Shown here: positions 12,186-24,232 of the stretch, one piece after another
Layout: every line of letters starts with the position of its first letter
Numbering within the stretch: position 1 is the first letter of the stretch
Source: Schoenoplectus triqueter
Taxonomy: Eukaryota; Streptophyta; Magnoliopsida; Poales; Cyperaceae
Assembly: GCA_964058805.1 (NCBI GenBank)
Contig: CAXKVV010000860.1
Location: 1 to 64,000, forward strand
Direction of reading: 5' to 3'
DNA length: 64,000 nucleotides
Program-made: the position numbers and the translations under genes
The notes under the pieces: model-generated
The model's database searches: none
The model's input: the letters and a program-made list of their open reading frames with translations, nothing else
Told to the model about the DNA's origin: nothing

Positions 12186-12925
12186 TTTTATTTTGTTAAT
12201 ATTACTATATTTTATCTAAATTTGCTTTTTTTTAATATGTAAACATATTTTTTAGTGATATTTAATATTTTGTGTGAAATTTATATTTTTTAATTTTTTA
12301 TATATAATTATGTCTACCTCTTGTTGAAAATTCTAGATCCGCCCGTGATGATGGTTGAGGAATAAAAGGAAGAGTATCGATGGCCAAGACCACCGCATTC
12401 AAAGCAGGTCAGTGAGTTCCTGTAAGAAACTGTTTGTTGAGTTGTCTCTCCACATCGGAAACAAACTCTTTTTTTCCCTTTTGCCTTTCTTGACAAAGAT
12501 TCTAGATACGGCGGTTCATATTTGATCTAGGGTTTGTCTGTTGAGTGGGTATTCGGATTGGTTGCGGCCTTTATTTAGGTGGAAATACTGTCGGACTCTT
12601 CTGAGAATGGTTGGGCGACTCGGTTCTTGCTCGCAAGAAAGATTCTTTAATTACCGATACAAGATTATGAATCATGGTCGTCGGCTGGCTAGTGATAGAA
12701 GTTGTCTTCTTACTTGGTCTTCTAATGGTCGATTGAGGTTATAGCTGTAATAAGTGGTGGATGATTGTATTGTCTAGGTTGAGGATTGACTGGATTAAAG
12801 GTGTTCTTTGTTCTCCTATCTATCCATTTTTGAAAATTCGGTCGTGGATTCGATACTCCAGCCATAAGATACGCCTCGGTTCCTTTTCACTGACACAACT
12901 GCACATGTCCTTTAAAATTGATGAA

Positions 12926-15230
12926 ATAGAGATCTCGACGCAAATTAAACGACGCTCACGTTGCACTGCACGGTGACACACAGATGATGATGCAAATTCT
13001 TACAACATTACATCCTCTGGACTAGTGGCAGATCTCCGGACCAGATCTCCTTACTGTTATACGGAATTGATCTATTCATTTGGGTAGGTGCTAAGAACGA
13101 ATTATTCCCCGCCAGAATACATTAATAAAAGGGTTGGTTGCATTGCATGTCAACATTAATAAATTCACTCTATCCCGTTTCATTTGGAGCAACGTTCACA
13201 TAAATGTATCCCCTCTAAATTGTTATTTAAATATTTCAAGCAATGTTTATATATGTATCAATCGCCATCTCATTTCTTAAATTCATGAGCAGTTGAACAT
13301 GCAATATATACTTCTCATTAGAGAATAAGATGGTTGGGTGTAATTGCCGGGCGATTATTAGCACATCCCAAAAAAAGTAAGAAGACTAAATATATGACGT
13401 CATCACTATGGGTTAGCATGATGTCACACTGGATGGATCTGATGATTAAAAGAGTAAGACGACCAACTAGAGTTTGCACCAATCACCGAAAACTAATCTT
13501 AATTTTCCCGTGAATTGATTTAATACAGAGAGGTTATAAACTTAGTAAGAAATGAGTATTAGAAAGATAAGGCCGAACCTTTGACCTAGAATCCTACATA
13601 ATAGAGCAACACCCTAGCTATATTACTATAAATAATAACAAGTGCACTTAATTAATTAAAGTAGTACATTTCACATCCCAATCCCTGGTCGAACTTTTCT
13701 TCGATATTTGTTTTGGTTTAGCCCTTTAATTTACATCGATTATCGCATTAGACGTGTTTGATCCTACTGGTATTTTATGGTGAAATTTTATTGAAAATAA
13801 ATTAGTTTTGACAAACTTGATAATCGTTAAAAAAATTAATTAATTTATGTTTCTAAAATCCGACAAAAAAACGTGATCTATACTTTAAATATAATATACA
13901 CATGAAAAATGATGAATGCTACGTAATTTTTCATCATTCATCAATGATATGAAATTTACAACAATCCTTGTACAATGATAATTGATGAATAATGAAAAAT
14001 AATATAAATTTATACAAAAATTTAATGCACAATCAATTTATATGAAACGCGTCTATTATTATTTTTCTCTATTAATTCACAATCTTTTTTTTTGAAACAC
14101 ATGTTTATAACAGGATCGATCCAATTATGTTAGTTGCCAGTAAAATGTTATTATAAAATTATTTTATATATGTTAGATTTGTTTCAATAATAAATAATAT
14201 AAAAATTAAAATTATGGTTGGAAAATAGTAAAATGCAAAACGTCTAAATTCATTAACTTTTTTAGTTAGAATTTATTGGTTTTGTAAAAATCGAACCTCG
14301 TAATTTTCCTTTATCTCCACATTAAATTATTGTGAAAAGTTTGGCTCCGCATATTAATGATCAAACATTTATTGTTAAAGAATCAAGTGAAAAATTAGTC
14401 CTCAGATCAGAATTAATGTATGAGTTAAGGTCCATATCCAATGAATGAAAAGTTTTAATGATGTTACATCAATAAGAGCCTAACATTCTCATCCTTCTTT
14501 ATGGAACATAAATATATGTCTAATTGATAAAATCCAAACAAGACATTACATTTATATTCACTTTATTTTACTGTTTAGATTTTTTAAATGAGTCAAAACA
14601 TTTCGATTTATAATTATATTAATTCATAATTGATAGTTATATATTCAATCTAAATTAACATTTCTTGAATTTTTAACTTTCATAAGAAAATAAAGCAGAG
14701 AAATAAATTTTGATGAACTGTCCAGCATTCAATTTGAACATGTACTCTTATATTCTTTATTCTTTTTTACAGCTTATAATCCGTTGACCCAAGACAAAAA
14801 TATCTCAATGCAGACTACGAAGTTAATACAAGTACAAGACCATTGGATCGTTTTATTATCTTAGTCCTGTATACGAATAGGATCCGCCTTAAAGAAAAAC
14901 CGGCTAAATAATTTTTTATACGTGAAGATTAAAATTAAGGCCTGAATAAAGGCCCCGTCTGATTCATTTAGATTTTAGATGGAAATGAAAAAAAAAATCG
15001 CCGCTGAGAACAGATTCAATCGAAATCTGAGAGAATTATTAACTTCTAAATCAAATCTGAAAACAAAACAAATTGAATTCAAAATACTCAAGATTGAGAC
15101 GATATAGAACTCAAACCAATTTTAATTTGAGTTATCAAAATTTAAATGACACCGACCAAAATGGCTAAAACTTAAATGATATCGTTAAATTGGGAAATTT
15201 CAACCAACTATATTTAATACAAAGCCTCCC
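12926..15230. other. Gene-free AT-rich stretch
   Basis: No protein-like frame, RNA gene or bounded element was recognised. Around 13900-14060 short palindromic AT runs around TTTTTCATCATTCATC suggest old foldback debris without clear ends. Confidence 0.5.
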
Positions 15231-15556
15231 GTGCTTTGCGTTCATTTCTTGAATTTAAAAGTTCAAATGGCCGATCCAAATCGTTGAATATGATATTAAT
15301 ATTGAAATATCTTGGGAGATCAAATTTTATATATTTTTTTAAAAATTTTGCTAGTTTTTAGATGGGAGGAAAATCACTAGTATTGGATGGTGCATAGATA
15401 GTCAGATAACAAACTTTGTACCAATCTAAAAAATAGCAAAATTTAAAAAATATATATATAATTTTATCTCCAAACATATTTCAATATGAAGATAATATTC
15501 AACAATTTGGATCAGCCATTTGGACTTTTTAAGTTTGAGATACGGACACGAAGCAC
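15231..15556. mobile_element. Foldback MITE of about 326 bp
   Basis: The left arm (15231-15361) and right arm (15423-15556) are imperfect reverse complements over more than 110 bp. Examples are AAATGGCCGATCCAAAT near 15267 and ATTTGGATCAGCCATTT near 15507, with ends GTGCTTTGCGT and ACACGAAGCAC. No clean target duplication was found. It is non-coding. Confidence 0.75.
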
Positions 15557-15709
15557 CATAATCTCACTTTATATATATATAGAGAGAGAGAAGAATTTGG
15601 CTACGGTGCTAGACGTAGCACAGATGGTGTATATGCTACGGATCATTTTTCTATTTTTAAAGCTTAAGTAATCGATCTGACATATGAAATGTTTTCATAT
15701 AAAAAACTA

Positions 15710-15792
15710 GTTGTCTTTTATCATGGGCAATATTCATACTTTTTTAACGGAAAATAATAATTGTATGAATATTGCCCATGATAAAAGACAAC
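15710..15792. repeat. Perfect 30-bp inverted repeat (hairpin)
   Basis: Bases 15710-15739 and 15763-15792 are exact reverse complements over 30 bp with a 23-bp loop. The arms contain TTATCATGGGCAATATTCAT. A perfect hairpin in otherwise mutated sequence points to recent origin. It could be the core of a small foldback element or a small-RNA source. No flanking duplication was found. Confidence 0.9.
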
Positions 15793-18349
15793 AACGTATG
15801 CTTATACAATTCGATATGTTTATTTTATTGATATTTTTCAATAATTATTTTCATTTTCAGGGCGAAGCCCGGATTACAGCACTAGTGCTAATAATTCATT
15901 AATTTTGTTGTTTTCAATTATAATTATCTTGTAATATTATTCTCATAATCGCTTCGCTGGTAGTCACGCACCGGCACAAGTGGAGGACGGATTACAACTA
16001 ACTTTGCTTCATTGATTATTATATATGTTAGGGTGTAACTCGAATTTTGTCCTGATAATAGTCCTCAAATAAATAATTAGCAATATAAATTTTAAATATA
16101 TTTAATAAATTTGACATTTAGACATAATATTTTTAAATGTTAAATAATAATAATTATTATTATTATAATAAATATTATAATAATAAATAATATAATTAAA
16201 TATATAATAATCTATATAAAAGGTCATACAAAAAATTGGATCATTTTAGAGCAAAATTTTACCTAAAGTATATTACGCACATTACTTCAAATGAGGAAAG
16301 AGAAACTAGTTTATATGAACTGTTAGATTCAAGAGAAGATAAAAAGATTTAAATAAAATCAATGATGAAGAAAATTAGTGATATGAAATGCTTGAAAGAT
16401 TGAAAATTTAACTCTCTTGATGTATTAAGATTTGTTTTTGGACGATAGAAAAAGTATACTAATGTCAAGGCATCCCTCCCCTATATGTTTTGGTAACAAT
16501 GAAGTGGAAGGATTTGAGTTGTTATTTTGGTTGTATTATTGTTGTTGTTGTCGTGGTCGTCGTCGTTAGACTTCTGAATTTTGAACGTAATATGTACTGG
16601 GATTTAGAAGTGAACTTCAAATTACTTGGAGATTTACTGAATTTGTTTTAATTGTAGTTTAGCAACCATGTGGTATATTGCTATTTTCTTAACAAAAAGT
16701 AATATTAATCATCTAAAATAGGATGTTGGGCTAAAGCCGTCACGGCCTTATTAAAAATATGAAAGAATTTTCTAAAATAAGGGTCATACAACTAACAAAT
16801 AACAATTGGATGCATGAAATTTGTTAAAACAATATCAAACACGTCATCTTTATCTTCCCTTTGTAACTTCGTTGCAGGCAAAAAAAGATGGTCTTTTTTC
16901 TCGACTTGTTTGTTTCTTTGTGATCGAAAATGAGGCTCATCAAAAGGACTCATATCTGGCCCAATATATAATGAGACCATAAGTTAGCCCGTTTCAATCT
17001 CTTCATGTCTTCGCATGCGATATATAATTGTGCTCCAAATGCATTATCCTTCCATTAATTAAGCCCATTGTTCTTAGACATTGGGTAGATTCACATGAAT
17101 CACAACTGACACCGATATTTCTTGTTCAGAATATATTACTCTCTCTTAATTTCTGTACAGGGGGGATTTCTCTCTGTTAACAAAGAAAGGGGAAAAAATG
17201 TTGCTACATCTTTAATAGCATGAAACATAAAGGGCTGCTCTTAAAGTAAACAGACCCAATAATTATGAAGTGGGCCCAGAGGATTGCGTTTCAGCCATGT
17301 GCGTGATCCTATTTGCGGTGAGTATATAATGCGTTAAACGGCCGATTTTTTATTAAATTGTACTGAGCATTCTCCCATCTTTTGAATTATTGCTCTATTT
17401 CGACGGAAGTTAAATTACATAAAAGGAAAACATAGTAAAACAAATAATAGAAAAAAAAAAGACAGAAAGATTATAGAGTGCTCCCCTCACTTCATCACCA
17501 TATTTCGTGAGATAAGTTTATCATCATCAGAGCACTTAAAATTAATAAATTAGAAGGGTACAGCGCATTTCATTAAAGAAAAAATGCATAAAAAATTTAA
17601 TCATTCTAAATAACCTCTGCGGGACTGGGGGAGGGGCCAAAGTCCTATTCTTGTTGCACCATGCGGCGCAAATTGCTGATCGTTCGATCTGATTTAAGAT
17701 TCGTGCTATATCAACCTCAAAATCCTTGATAATTCAAAGCATTCGTGTAGCGCGTTGCAGCACTGTAGATGATAACGGTCCGGAGGAGATAGGGACCTTC
17801 ATCCCTGCCACTTCTGTGCATGGACTCTGTATTTTATTTTTCGGAAATCTCATTTGTCAATGATAATTAGAACATGAGTGAGGCACAGCGTTTAACATCA
17901 AATATCTTTTGTTTTTTTCTGGATTGGTTTCTCATAAATATCATTCTTGTTTTGTGATATTTATACAACTGAGTCGCTCATTTGGTGTACATATCTCGGA
18001 TCCAATGGCTGATTTTTTTTAATCAAATTCGACAACGGGCGTAACGATAGAAAGAGGGGTACTTAGGGGATCGCCTTCTTCTGCAAAAGTGAGTTGAAAA
18101 GAAAAGCAATGTCACAGTAAATACAAAGAAGGGAAAATTGGGCACCATATCAGTGTCCTAATTTATATCATCAAAAAATTGTTACTAAATGTAAATGTGA
18201 TGTTCAATTTTCAATTATTTACTTTCAACAGTTATTATATGTAACGTACTGAACGCAAGTTTCAATTGAAATTTAGAAATTTAGGTCCCCAGCCCGTTGA
18301 TAGCTGACATTATATCTACAGTAATATTATAGAGAAATAAGAAGAAAGC
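15793..18349. other. Gene-free stretch before LINE B
   Basis: Mostly AT-rich sequence. A microsatellite-like ATT/AAT run lies at 16144-16205, and GTT/GTC triplets lie at 16537-16567. Somewhat more balanced composition occurs around 17260-17300 and 17600-17840, but with no long frame, splice structure or RNA gene that I can support. Confidence 0.45.
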
Positions 18350-18631
18350 TCCAAGATTATCAAGATTTCAGTATCCTTCTTTGGCCACCATCGGATTTTC
18401 AAGAATCAATGGTCCATCTTCACTCTCCGGAATATCTTTCTACTGTTCTTCAACTTATGCATTCTTCTATGCAACAGTTTCTCACTATGGCTATTCACTT
18501 ACTTGCTACACCAACAGCTACACATTCTCAGTCGTCTTCTGTCTCACTGCCTCCACTATCGAGGCCCATTACTGCTCTAACAAACCCACTATCTCGAGCG
18601 ACGCATCCTCTACCCTCGTCACATCCCCTCC

Positions 18632-19073
18632 TAGTGGCGGATCTAGGATTTTGATTAGGGGGGGGGGGGCAATTATCGGATTGTAATGTCTTATCGGGTT
18701 CAAACCCATTAACTAATCGGGTACTAAATAAAAAAAATTAATAATTTAATATATATACTTAACTAATAAATTTTTTATTAAATAATAACATTTTATATAT
18801 TAAAATAACAATAAAATAAAGCTCAAAGTAATAGATAATCAAGTTGATGAAGAAAGTTTTCGACTAAGGAACTTTATATTTTGATATCTTTGCATAATTA
18901 TTTCATTATGCACGGTATTAAATATTTTTTCTCAATAAAAATAACCAGACAATTAAGGGGGGGCAAAAAAAATTTCAGGGGGGCAAATTACCGAAAACAT
19001 TACCGAAAAGCACTATTTTTCAAAATCTAGGGGGGGCACGTGCCCCCCCTGGATACCCCTGGGTCCGCCCCTG
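18632..19073. mobile_element. Non-autonomous hAT MITE inside LINE B ORF1
   Basis: The 442-bp element starts TAGTGGCGGATCTAGG and ends GGGTCCGCCCCTG. It is flanked by a perfect 8-bp target duplication, TCCCCTCC (18624-18631 and 19074-19081). It encodes nothing. Near the 3' end is a G-run/C-run palindrome around GGGGCACGTGCCCC. It is nearly identical over most of its length to the element at 31396-31839, so the two moved relatively recently. Confidence 0.95.
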
Positions 19074-20538
19074 TCCCCTCCCTATATTTCTGTCACTTCC
19101 GCCAACTTCCATTTTATCCTCTCAGCAACGTCCGCTTCTCTCCAATTCTCCCTCAACTGGCGAAGCTCATAATACAACACATTTTCCGACCTTTTCTCAA
19201 GTCGCTCAACAGGCGCATCGCCATAACCCTAATCCGCCTCCTCAATCTCTCCATTCACTGCCTCTTGAGGCGAAAGCTAGGGTTCAGGTTCGAAAGTTAC
19301 AAAACCTTCGATCTCAAAGTCGTTTGGTTTGCTTTAGATGTGGTGATCACGGACATACAGTTAGATCTTGCAGAAACGATCTAGTTTTCTTTACCTGTGG
19401 TCATTTAGGTCACCGTTCAAATCATTGCCGAGCAACAACCATGTTTCAGCATCCACCTTCTAAGCCATCAACTAAGGCTATTATAAAAGCTAACTCCCTT
19501 CCGATGATCAAGTTTTATCCCAATCCAGCAAATAAAAAGTTTCGAGAAACCATCAAACATAGCCTAATTTTTCATGAAGATCTAGCTCTTGATCCGATAT
19601 ATGTGCAAATTTACCTTCAGCAAATGTTTCCCATTCCTGGTTGGAACTGGGGGGCTCGTACCCTTTCTAGGAAAAAACTATTGATAGAACTGTCAAACCA
19701 TGAATAAGAAATACGTTAATCAAGATAATGAATAAAAAGATTTAACATTTATTAGTAAGTGTAATAAACTCGAAATATAAAATGGTGCATATAAACATAT
19801 ATGTAATAATAATAATAATACCAATAAATTCGACATTTAAAGTAATTAAATCTATTAACAAAATGAATTAATAAAGCTAATAAAATAATAATGATACGGA
19901 TATATGTATATTTAATTGACGGTTTACATGAATTTACTAAATGAAATTCTCAATCCAAATAATATAAAAATAAATCTAGGATTGAAACAAATAATAAATC
20001 AAACACATTTAGATTTGAAATGAAATAGAATAATGTATCAATAAATTCACTGGACTACATCAAATGCCACAAAAATACCGCCACAGAGGATCCCAAAAGC
20101 CCATTCCTCTCTCCTCTCCCTCCCTCTCATTTAATGTCGCATTTATGGCCCTGACTCTCATTTATTGCTCTCACCTCTCTCTCACTCATCGGTTCTCACC
20201 CTTTTCCCCGCTGTCTCTTCATTTCCGTCATTCTCCCTTCTTCTTTGTTTTTCTCACTCTGTTTCTCTCTGGGCGACGCCGCCTATCTCTCTCTTTGTCA
20301 CCCTCACCACCCATCGAATCGTCTCTCTCTCTCGGGTGAGGGTCTCTCCCTTCCCGTCGCCCCTGTCACTTCCCCGCTGCACCTCTCTGTAGCGACTGAC
20401 CCCTACCCCCACTTGTCCCTGCTATCGCGCGACTTAGCGCTCTGGCAAGCCCACCTAACCTCTGGCGAGTCCGTCCTCGCTGACTTACCTTCCACTCTCC
20501 TCTGACACCTCCTGTGACAGTTGCTTACCCTTTTCCCT

Positions 20539-20547
20539 CTATATAAG
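20539..20547 (+). promoter_or_regulatory. TATA box of the LTR-like element
   Basis: CTATATAAG follows a 400-bp CT-rich tract and precedes a GC-rich stretch (CCCGTGCGTGCGCC), the arrangement expected at an LTR U3/R border. Transcription would run along the plus strand. Confidence 0.5.
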
Positions 20548-22912
20548 CCCGTGCGTGCGCCTCCTCCCCTCGCTGTTGCTCTCATGTGCTGAGATTTTTT
20601 CCCTTTTTCTTAAACAAGCTAGAAAAGCTAACTCATTTAGAGCAGTTTCTTGAGATCGGGGGAGGAGGTGGTGGCCGGGAGTCCTGTTGGGCCGACTCTT
20701 ACCCTAGCTGTTTTGTGCCTATTCGCCCTCTGCTGCTGGCTTGATTTTCTTTACTGGTAAACCTTAGCCCGACTATCTTCTGTGGTTGTATGTTGTTTGC
20801 TTGATGAGTTGTGCATATCTTGTGTTATGGCTATTTTGTGTGGTTTACGGTTGTGCTAGTGCTGTCCATTTTGCCTCTCTTTGGTGCCACTGTTGCCTCT
20901 GGCCTTTCTGGTAAAAACCCTAGAATCATGATATTTTCTTTGCTGGTTGAAATGTTTGCTCGTTGGATTGCCTTATTGTTGGGTGTTGTTTGATTCTTGT
21001 TAGTCGGCTTGCTTGAGTGGTTGTTGCTATCTGGCACAGCCCTATGCCTCTTTCTGGTACTGTTGTCCCTTTTTTCTCTGGTACTGGTACACTCAAAAAA
21101 AAATTTATTTTGGATGTTGGGTTAGGGTTAAAACTGTGCTGGATTGGGATTTTTACTCTAATATGGTCATGGGGTTATCTGTTATGCAGTGGGCCTTGGT
21201 ACATCGGTACTGACTGGTACCGATGATGCGAGGCTACCCCTCCCGCTGCCTTGTTGGGTTCTTTTCTGGTATATTGAATGCTTAGCTGGTTTTACTAGTT
21301 TTGCTTGTATCTGGCCTGTTGGCTGGTTCTGCCGCCACTTTCAAATGCTACCATGGGTGCTGGTTGCCTATGTAAATCACCTTGTTGTTGTTGTTGTTGT
21401 CTGTTGCCTATGTCTGTGACAGTGCACCTCCTTCTTGTGTCCTTGCTTGATGGTTGTCCCTTTAATGTTTGCTGGTATGGGTTTTTGCCGGTTTGCTTGT
21501 TTGATTTACGGCTGAGTGTTATGTTGTCTTGACTGCTGGTTATGCTGCATGTTCCTCTCTGATATTGGTACCATTCTGGTATGGGTGGTTTCTGGGATTT
21601 AGACTTGATGCCTCTGTTGCTGTCATAGTGCTTGTTGCCTGTGATTGTTGTCTATACTGATTTACTGTTGCTTGTTTTCTACTCTGTTGCCTAGCTGTGA
21701 ACTTGTGGCCCAGTTGCTCGATTTTGACTGTTGCTCTGACTTGTCTATTGCCTCGAGATGGTATTATGTTAATTGGGCTATTGGATTAAGTAGGAAAATT
21801 TAGATAAATGGACCCTCGGATTAAAGGAAGGCCTTACGAGTAATGGAAAATCGACCCCCAAATGTAATAATCAGGATTTAAAATAACTAGATTTTTATTG
21901 GGCCGACAAATTTAAATTAATGAACTTAAAACATTAATTAGGAATTAGAAATACTTAAATAAGGCCCAATAATTATAAATGTCTCAAGATAATAAAAGTA
22001 AATAAATTCAAAATGTGACTAATTAATTGGAAGCCGCCCCGAAAGGTCAGGCGGTATCCATGGATATTAAGGTAAACTTTAATAATCGGGAAATTATTAT
22101 ATTCCCTGACTGCCCCCGATTTCGGGATATCGGTGCATTGGCACCAACGATTTGGTAGTCAGCGTATGATCCCGAACATTAAAACACCAACACATATTAA
22201 TATAATAACTTTCTTTATTTTGTTTTTGTTTATTCATTTTTCTTTATTTTATTTTATCTATTTCTTTTTAACCCTTTTTATTTCACTTTAATTTTAAAAA
22301 AAAAATTCTAACTTATAAAGCCTAATAATCAATTTATCTATTATAAACAAGAACAATATTAATTATATAATATTATATATTAATCAATTTCTCTATTTCT
22401 AATAAAATTAATTATCCTAATTATAATCAAGTCAATTAAGGATAACATTAAGTAAATTAAATTAGTTACGTTACTCAAATAAATACAATCTCTAAATTAT
22501 AACAATAATACTAGTATAACGAAAATAAAACATAATCAAATAATAGATTATAATAATTAAGAGTTATAAAATAATAACTTAAATTATAATAATAAATTAG
22601 GTTTTTAAATTATATATATTAATCAATTTCTCTATTTTAAATAATTGGTTTAGAAATTAAAATCCATAAACTCGAAACTAAAGTAAAGAATGAACGTATA
22701 AAAATGATCTGGAATGATAATCATAAGTTAACAAAATCAATATGCGAACAACTAAAATTTCCGACACCGCATAGAGGCAGCAGGAATGCTGCCGAAATTT
22801 TCAAAGAAAATCGATGATACCCGAACAACCGTTTAAAGTAAGTATCAATCTAAATAAATTATTAAATGTTAAGTAAATCAAGTAAAACTAATATGCGTCT
22901 AATTAAAATAGG

Positions 22913-23044
22913 TGATACTGTCGACTCGGATCCACTCGCGGAGTACGAGGTCGCCCCCGACCAGACGTACGCAGACACCGACCCCGAGGCCGGTGTTCTA
23001 CCTCCGGAGTAGAGCGACTCCGTGATCCTCACCAGCACTCCCAG
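22913..23044 (+). other. GC-rich exon-like island within the LTR-like block
   Basis: In an AT-rich context, 132 bp are GC-rich. They are bounded on the left by TTAAAATAG (acceptor-like) and on the right by CCCAG|GTACGG (donor-like). One frame reads an acidic peptide (DSDPLAEYEVAPDQTYADTD...) ending in a stop. A donor-like AAA|GTAAGT at about 22837 could pair with the left border. It may be an exon of a non-autonomous element transcript; I do not recognise the peptide. Confidence 0.3.
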
Positions 23045-23806
23045 GTACGGTTTCCTGGGATTCATCTTCTTTCTTCAGAATTAGGAACCCAAACCGAAAA
23101 TAAAGTGTTTTTAAAATAAATCTGAATTGCGGTGTTTTTGTCCAAATTAACTAGAGACTAAATCTGACCTGTCATTTGCATCCGGTAAATTGACCAGCAT
23201 ATTTGAGACATACCCGCATTTACATGTCATTCTGCACGTAGACAGGATAGGAGTAGGATCTCGAGAAATAGTCCCGAGATAGGAACAGATAGATTTAAAT
23301 AATTCAAGTTGTAGATTAAAATTATTAGGAAAATATTATTACTATCACTAATTATTAATTAAGTCAGGTAGTTAATCATGCATTAAATGCATGGGAGTGC
23401 TGAGAGGCGGACCAGGTAATTCTCAGTCGGAGTTGCCTTGCATAACCAGACCGTTGTGGTTACGTACGGTGACCCATAGGCCCGTGGGACCCACCGGTCT
23501 GTATATGCACTGCGCATCCTCGCCTGTCGGGTTATCCACTGATCCCGTCATTTGGCGGGTTCGGCTGTGTCGGAGTGTTTTCTTTTGATCTTTATCTTAT
23601 TATTATTCTTTATATGATTAAATTTTCAATCTAAATTTGAGCGATTTAGGATACCGTGTACTTCAGTATTTAGTGTGGGCGGCCATATCCGAGACTGGAA
23701 TCTATTTCGTGATACTATATTATTATATTTATCCGGCGTATTTAGGATCCTAATATTGTCCGAAGGGCTTTCTCCTTTGGCCCGTAGTTGGTACAGAGAA
23801 AGTCGG

Positions 23807-23928
23807 GATGTGGTCCACTGGCCTTAGTGGGTACAGTGTAGGCTCCCCTTTGTTATATTTCGTTTTGATACTTTTACGGGATGCGGTCCTCTGACCCTTG
23901 GTTGGTACAGTGTAGGCTCCCATTTGTT
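23807..23928 (+). repeat. Two ~50-bp direct repeats, period about 71 bp
   Basis: GGGATG(T/C)GGTCC...GGTACAGTGTAGGCTCCC occurs at about 23807-23856 and 23878-23928. It belongs to the LTR-like block and has no coding content. Confidence 0.7.
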
Positions 23929-24142
23929 TCCGATTTGTTAATTCACGGGCAGTTATCTCCTTTTTACGATATGGCAACTGAAGACATATTATATCCATTT
24001 GTTTATATTTTGTAAGGTGAATTACCAGATTCAGCAGACCAGAGTACGTGCTTATAGTTGTTCACTCTCCTAGGGCGTTATTGCCCCGGGAGCCCGAATT
24101 GTCGTTTGTGCGGCGTTGTCGCTGCACAAACATAAAGTCCTA

Positions 24143-24232
24143 AGTTAGTAAGTTGGGCCCTGGTAGTGCCCGCTTAGGCAAGGCCCGAGTTAGTAAGTTG
24201 GGCCCTGGTAGTGCCCGCTCGGGATGAGTCTG
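24143..24232 (+). repeat. Tandem repeat, two units of 45 bp
   Basis: AGTTAGTAAGTTGGGCCCTG starts at 24143 and again at 24188, giving two adjacent 45-bp units (24143-24187, 24188-24232) with few differences. It lies inside the LTR-like block. Confidence 0.85.

Larger units (their letters stand above)
8580..12347 (+). mobile_element. Near-complete hAT element encoding a TTF-type transposase
   Basis: The element starts CAGGGGCGGAT and ends ATCCGCCCGTG, giving short imperfect inverted ends. It is bordered by ATGGTGGT (8572-8579) and ATGATGGT (12348-12355), an 8-bp target duplication with one mismatch, as expected for hAT. Inside lie a GC-rich leader (8720-8935), a predicted leader intron, and one transposase gene with two frameshifts. 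It sits in LINE A ORF1 and interrupts it, so it inserted later. Its end sequence, CAG.GGCGGAT, is shared by the short MITEs at 18632, 30895, 31396 and, more weakly, 44504 and 50115. It or its relatives may have mobilised them. Confidence 0.93.
7163..12865 (-). pseudogene. LINE A ORF1: CCHC + DUF4283-like RNA-binding protein, split by the hAT element
   Basis: ORF1 proteins of plant L1 elements bind the element RNA. The likely start is the ATG at 12865-12863 (MAGVSNPRP). A decayed proline/serine-rich stretch follows. Two zinc-knuckle remnants are encoded at about 12470-12380: CFRCG..., whose last ligands are lost, and CFECGGLGHR, whose last Cys is replaced. The hAT element 8580-12347 interrupts the frame just after the knuckles. 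The DUF4283-like part resumes at 8491-7835 (EEL..VEGRAW, then WREIAIQMGDIWLRGVCF, then IPFWIQMRGL), ending in a run of nine prolines. A frameshift near 7850 leads to an acidic C-terminal tail that runs to about 7170. LINE B carries the same order of parts, with different mutations. Confidence 0.8.
3940..12925 (-). mobile_element. LINE A: decayed L1-type LINE, minus strand, with nested insertions
   Basis: Read on the minus strand, the element runs from ORF1 (proline-rich start, CCHC knuckles, DUF4283-like domain) through ORF2 (endonuclease, reverse transcriptase). It stops inside ORF2 at about 3940, where LTR-like DNA takes over. Two later insertions are removed from its length: the hAT element 8580-12347 and the foldback MITE 4934-5325. 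Without them about 4.8 kb of LINE remains, lacking the ORF2 C-terminus and 3' tail. The 5' boundary near 12925 is approximate. Many stops and frameshifts make it inactive, although the RT active site FADD is still readable. It belongs to the same family as LINE B at 18350-30190, with matching protein segments in the same order. Confidence 0.85.

Noticed and set aside
20064..20505. Overlapping open frames of 75-91 codons in three frames
   Set aside because: They come from a CT-rich low-complexity promoter-like tract, and the peptides are Leu/Ser/Phe/Pro runs with no domain.
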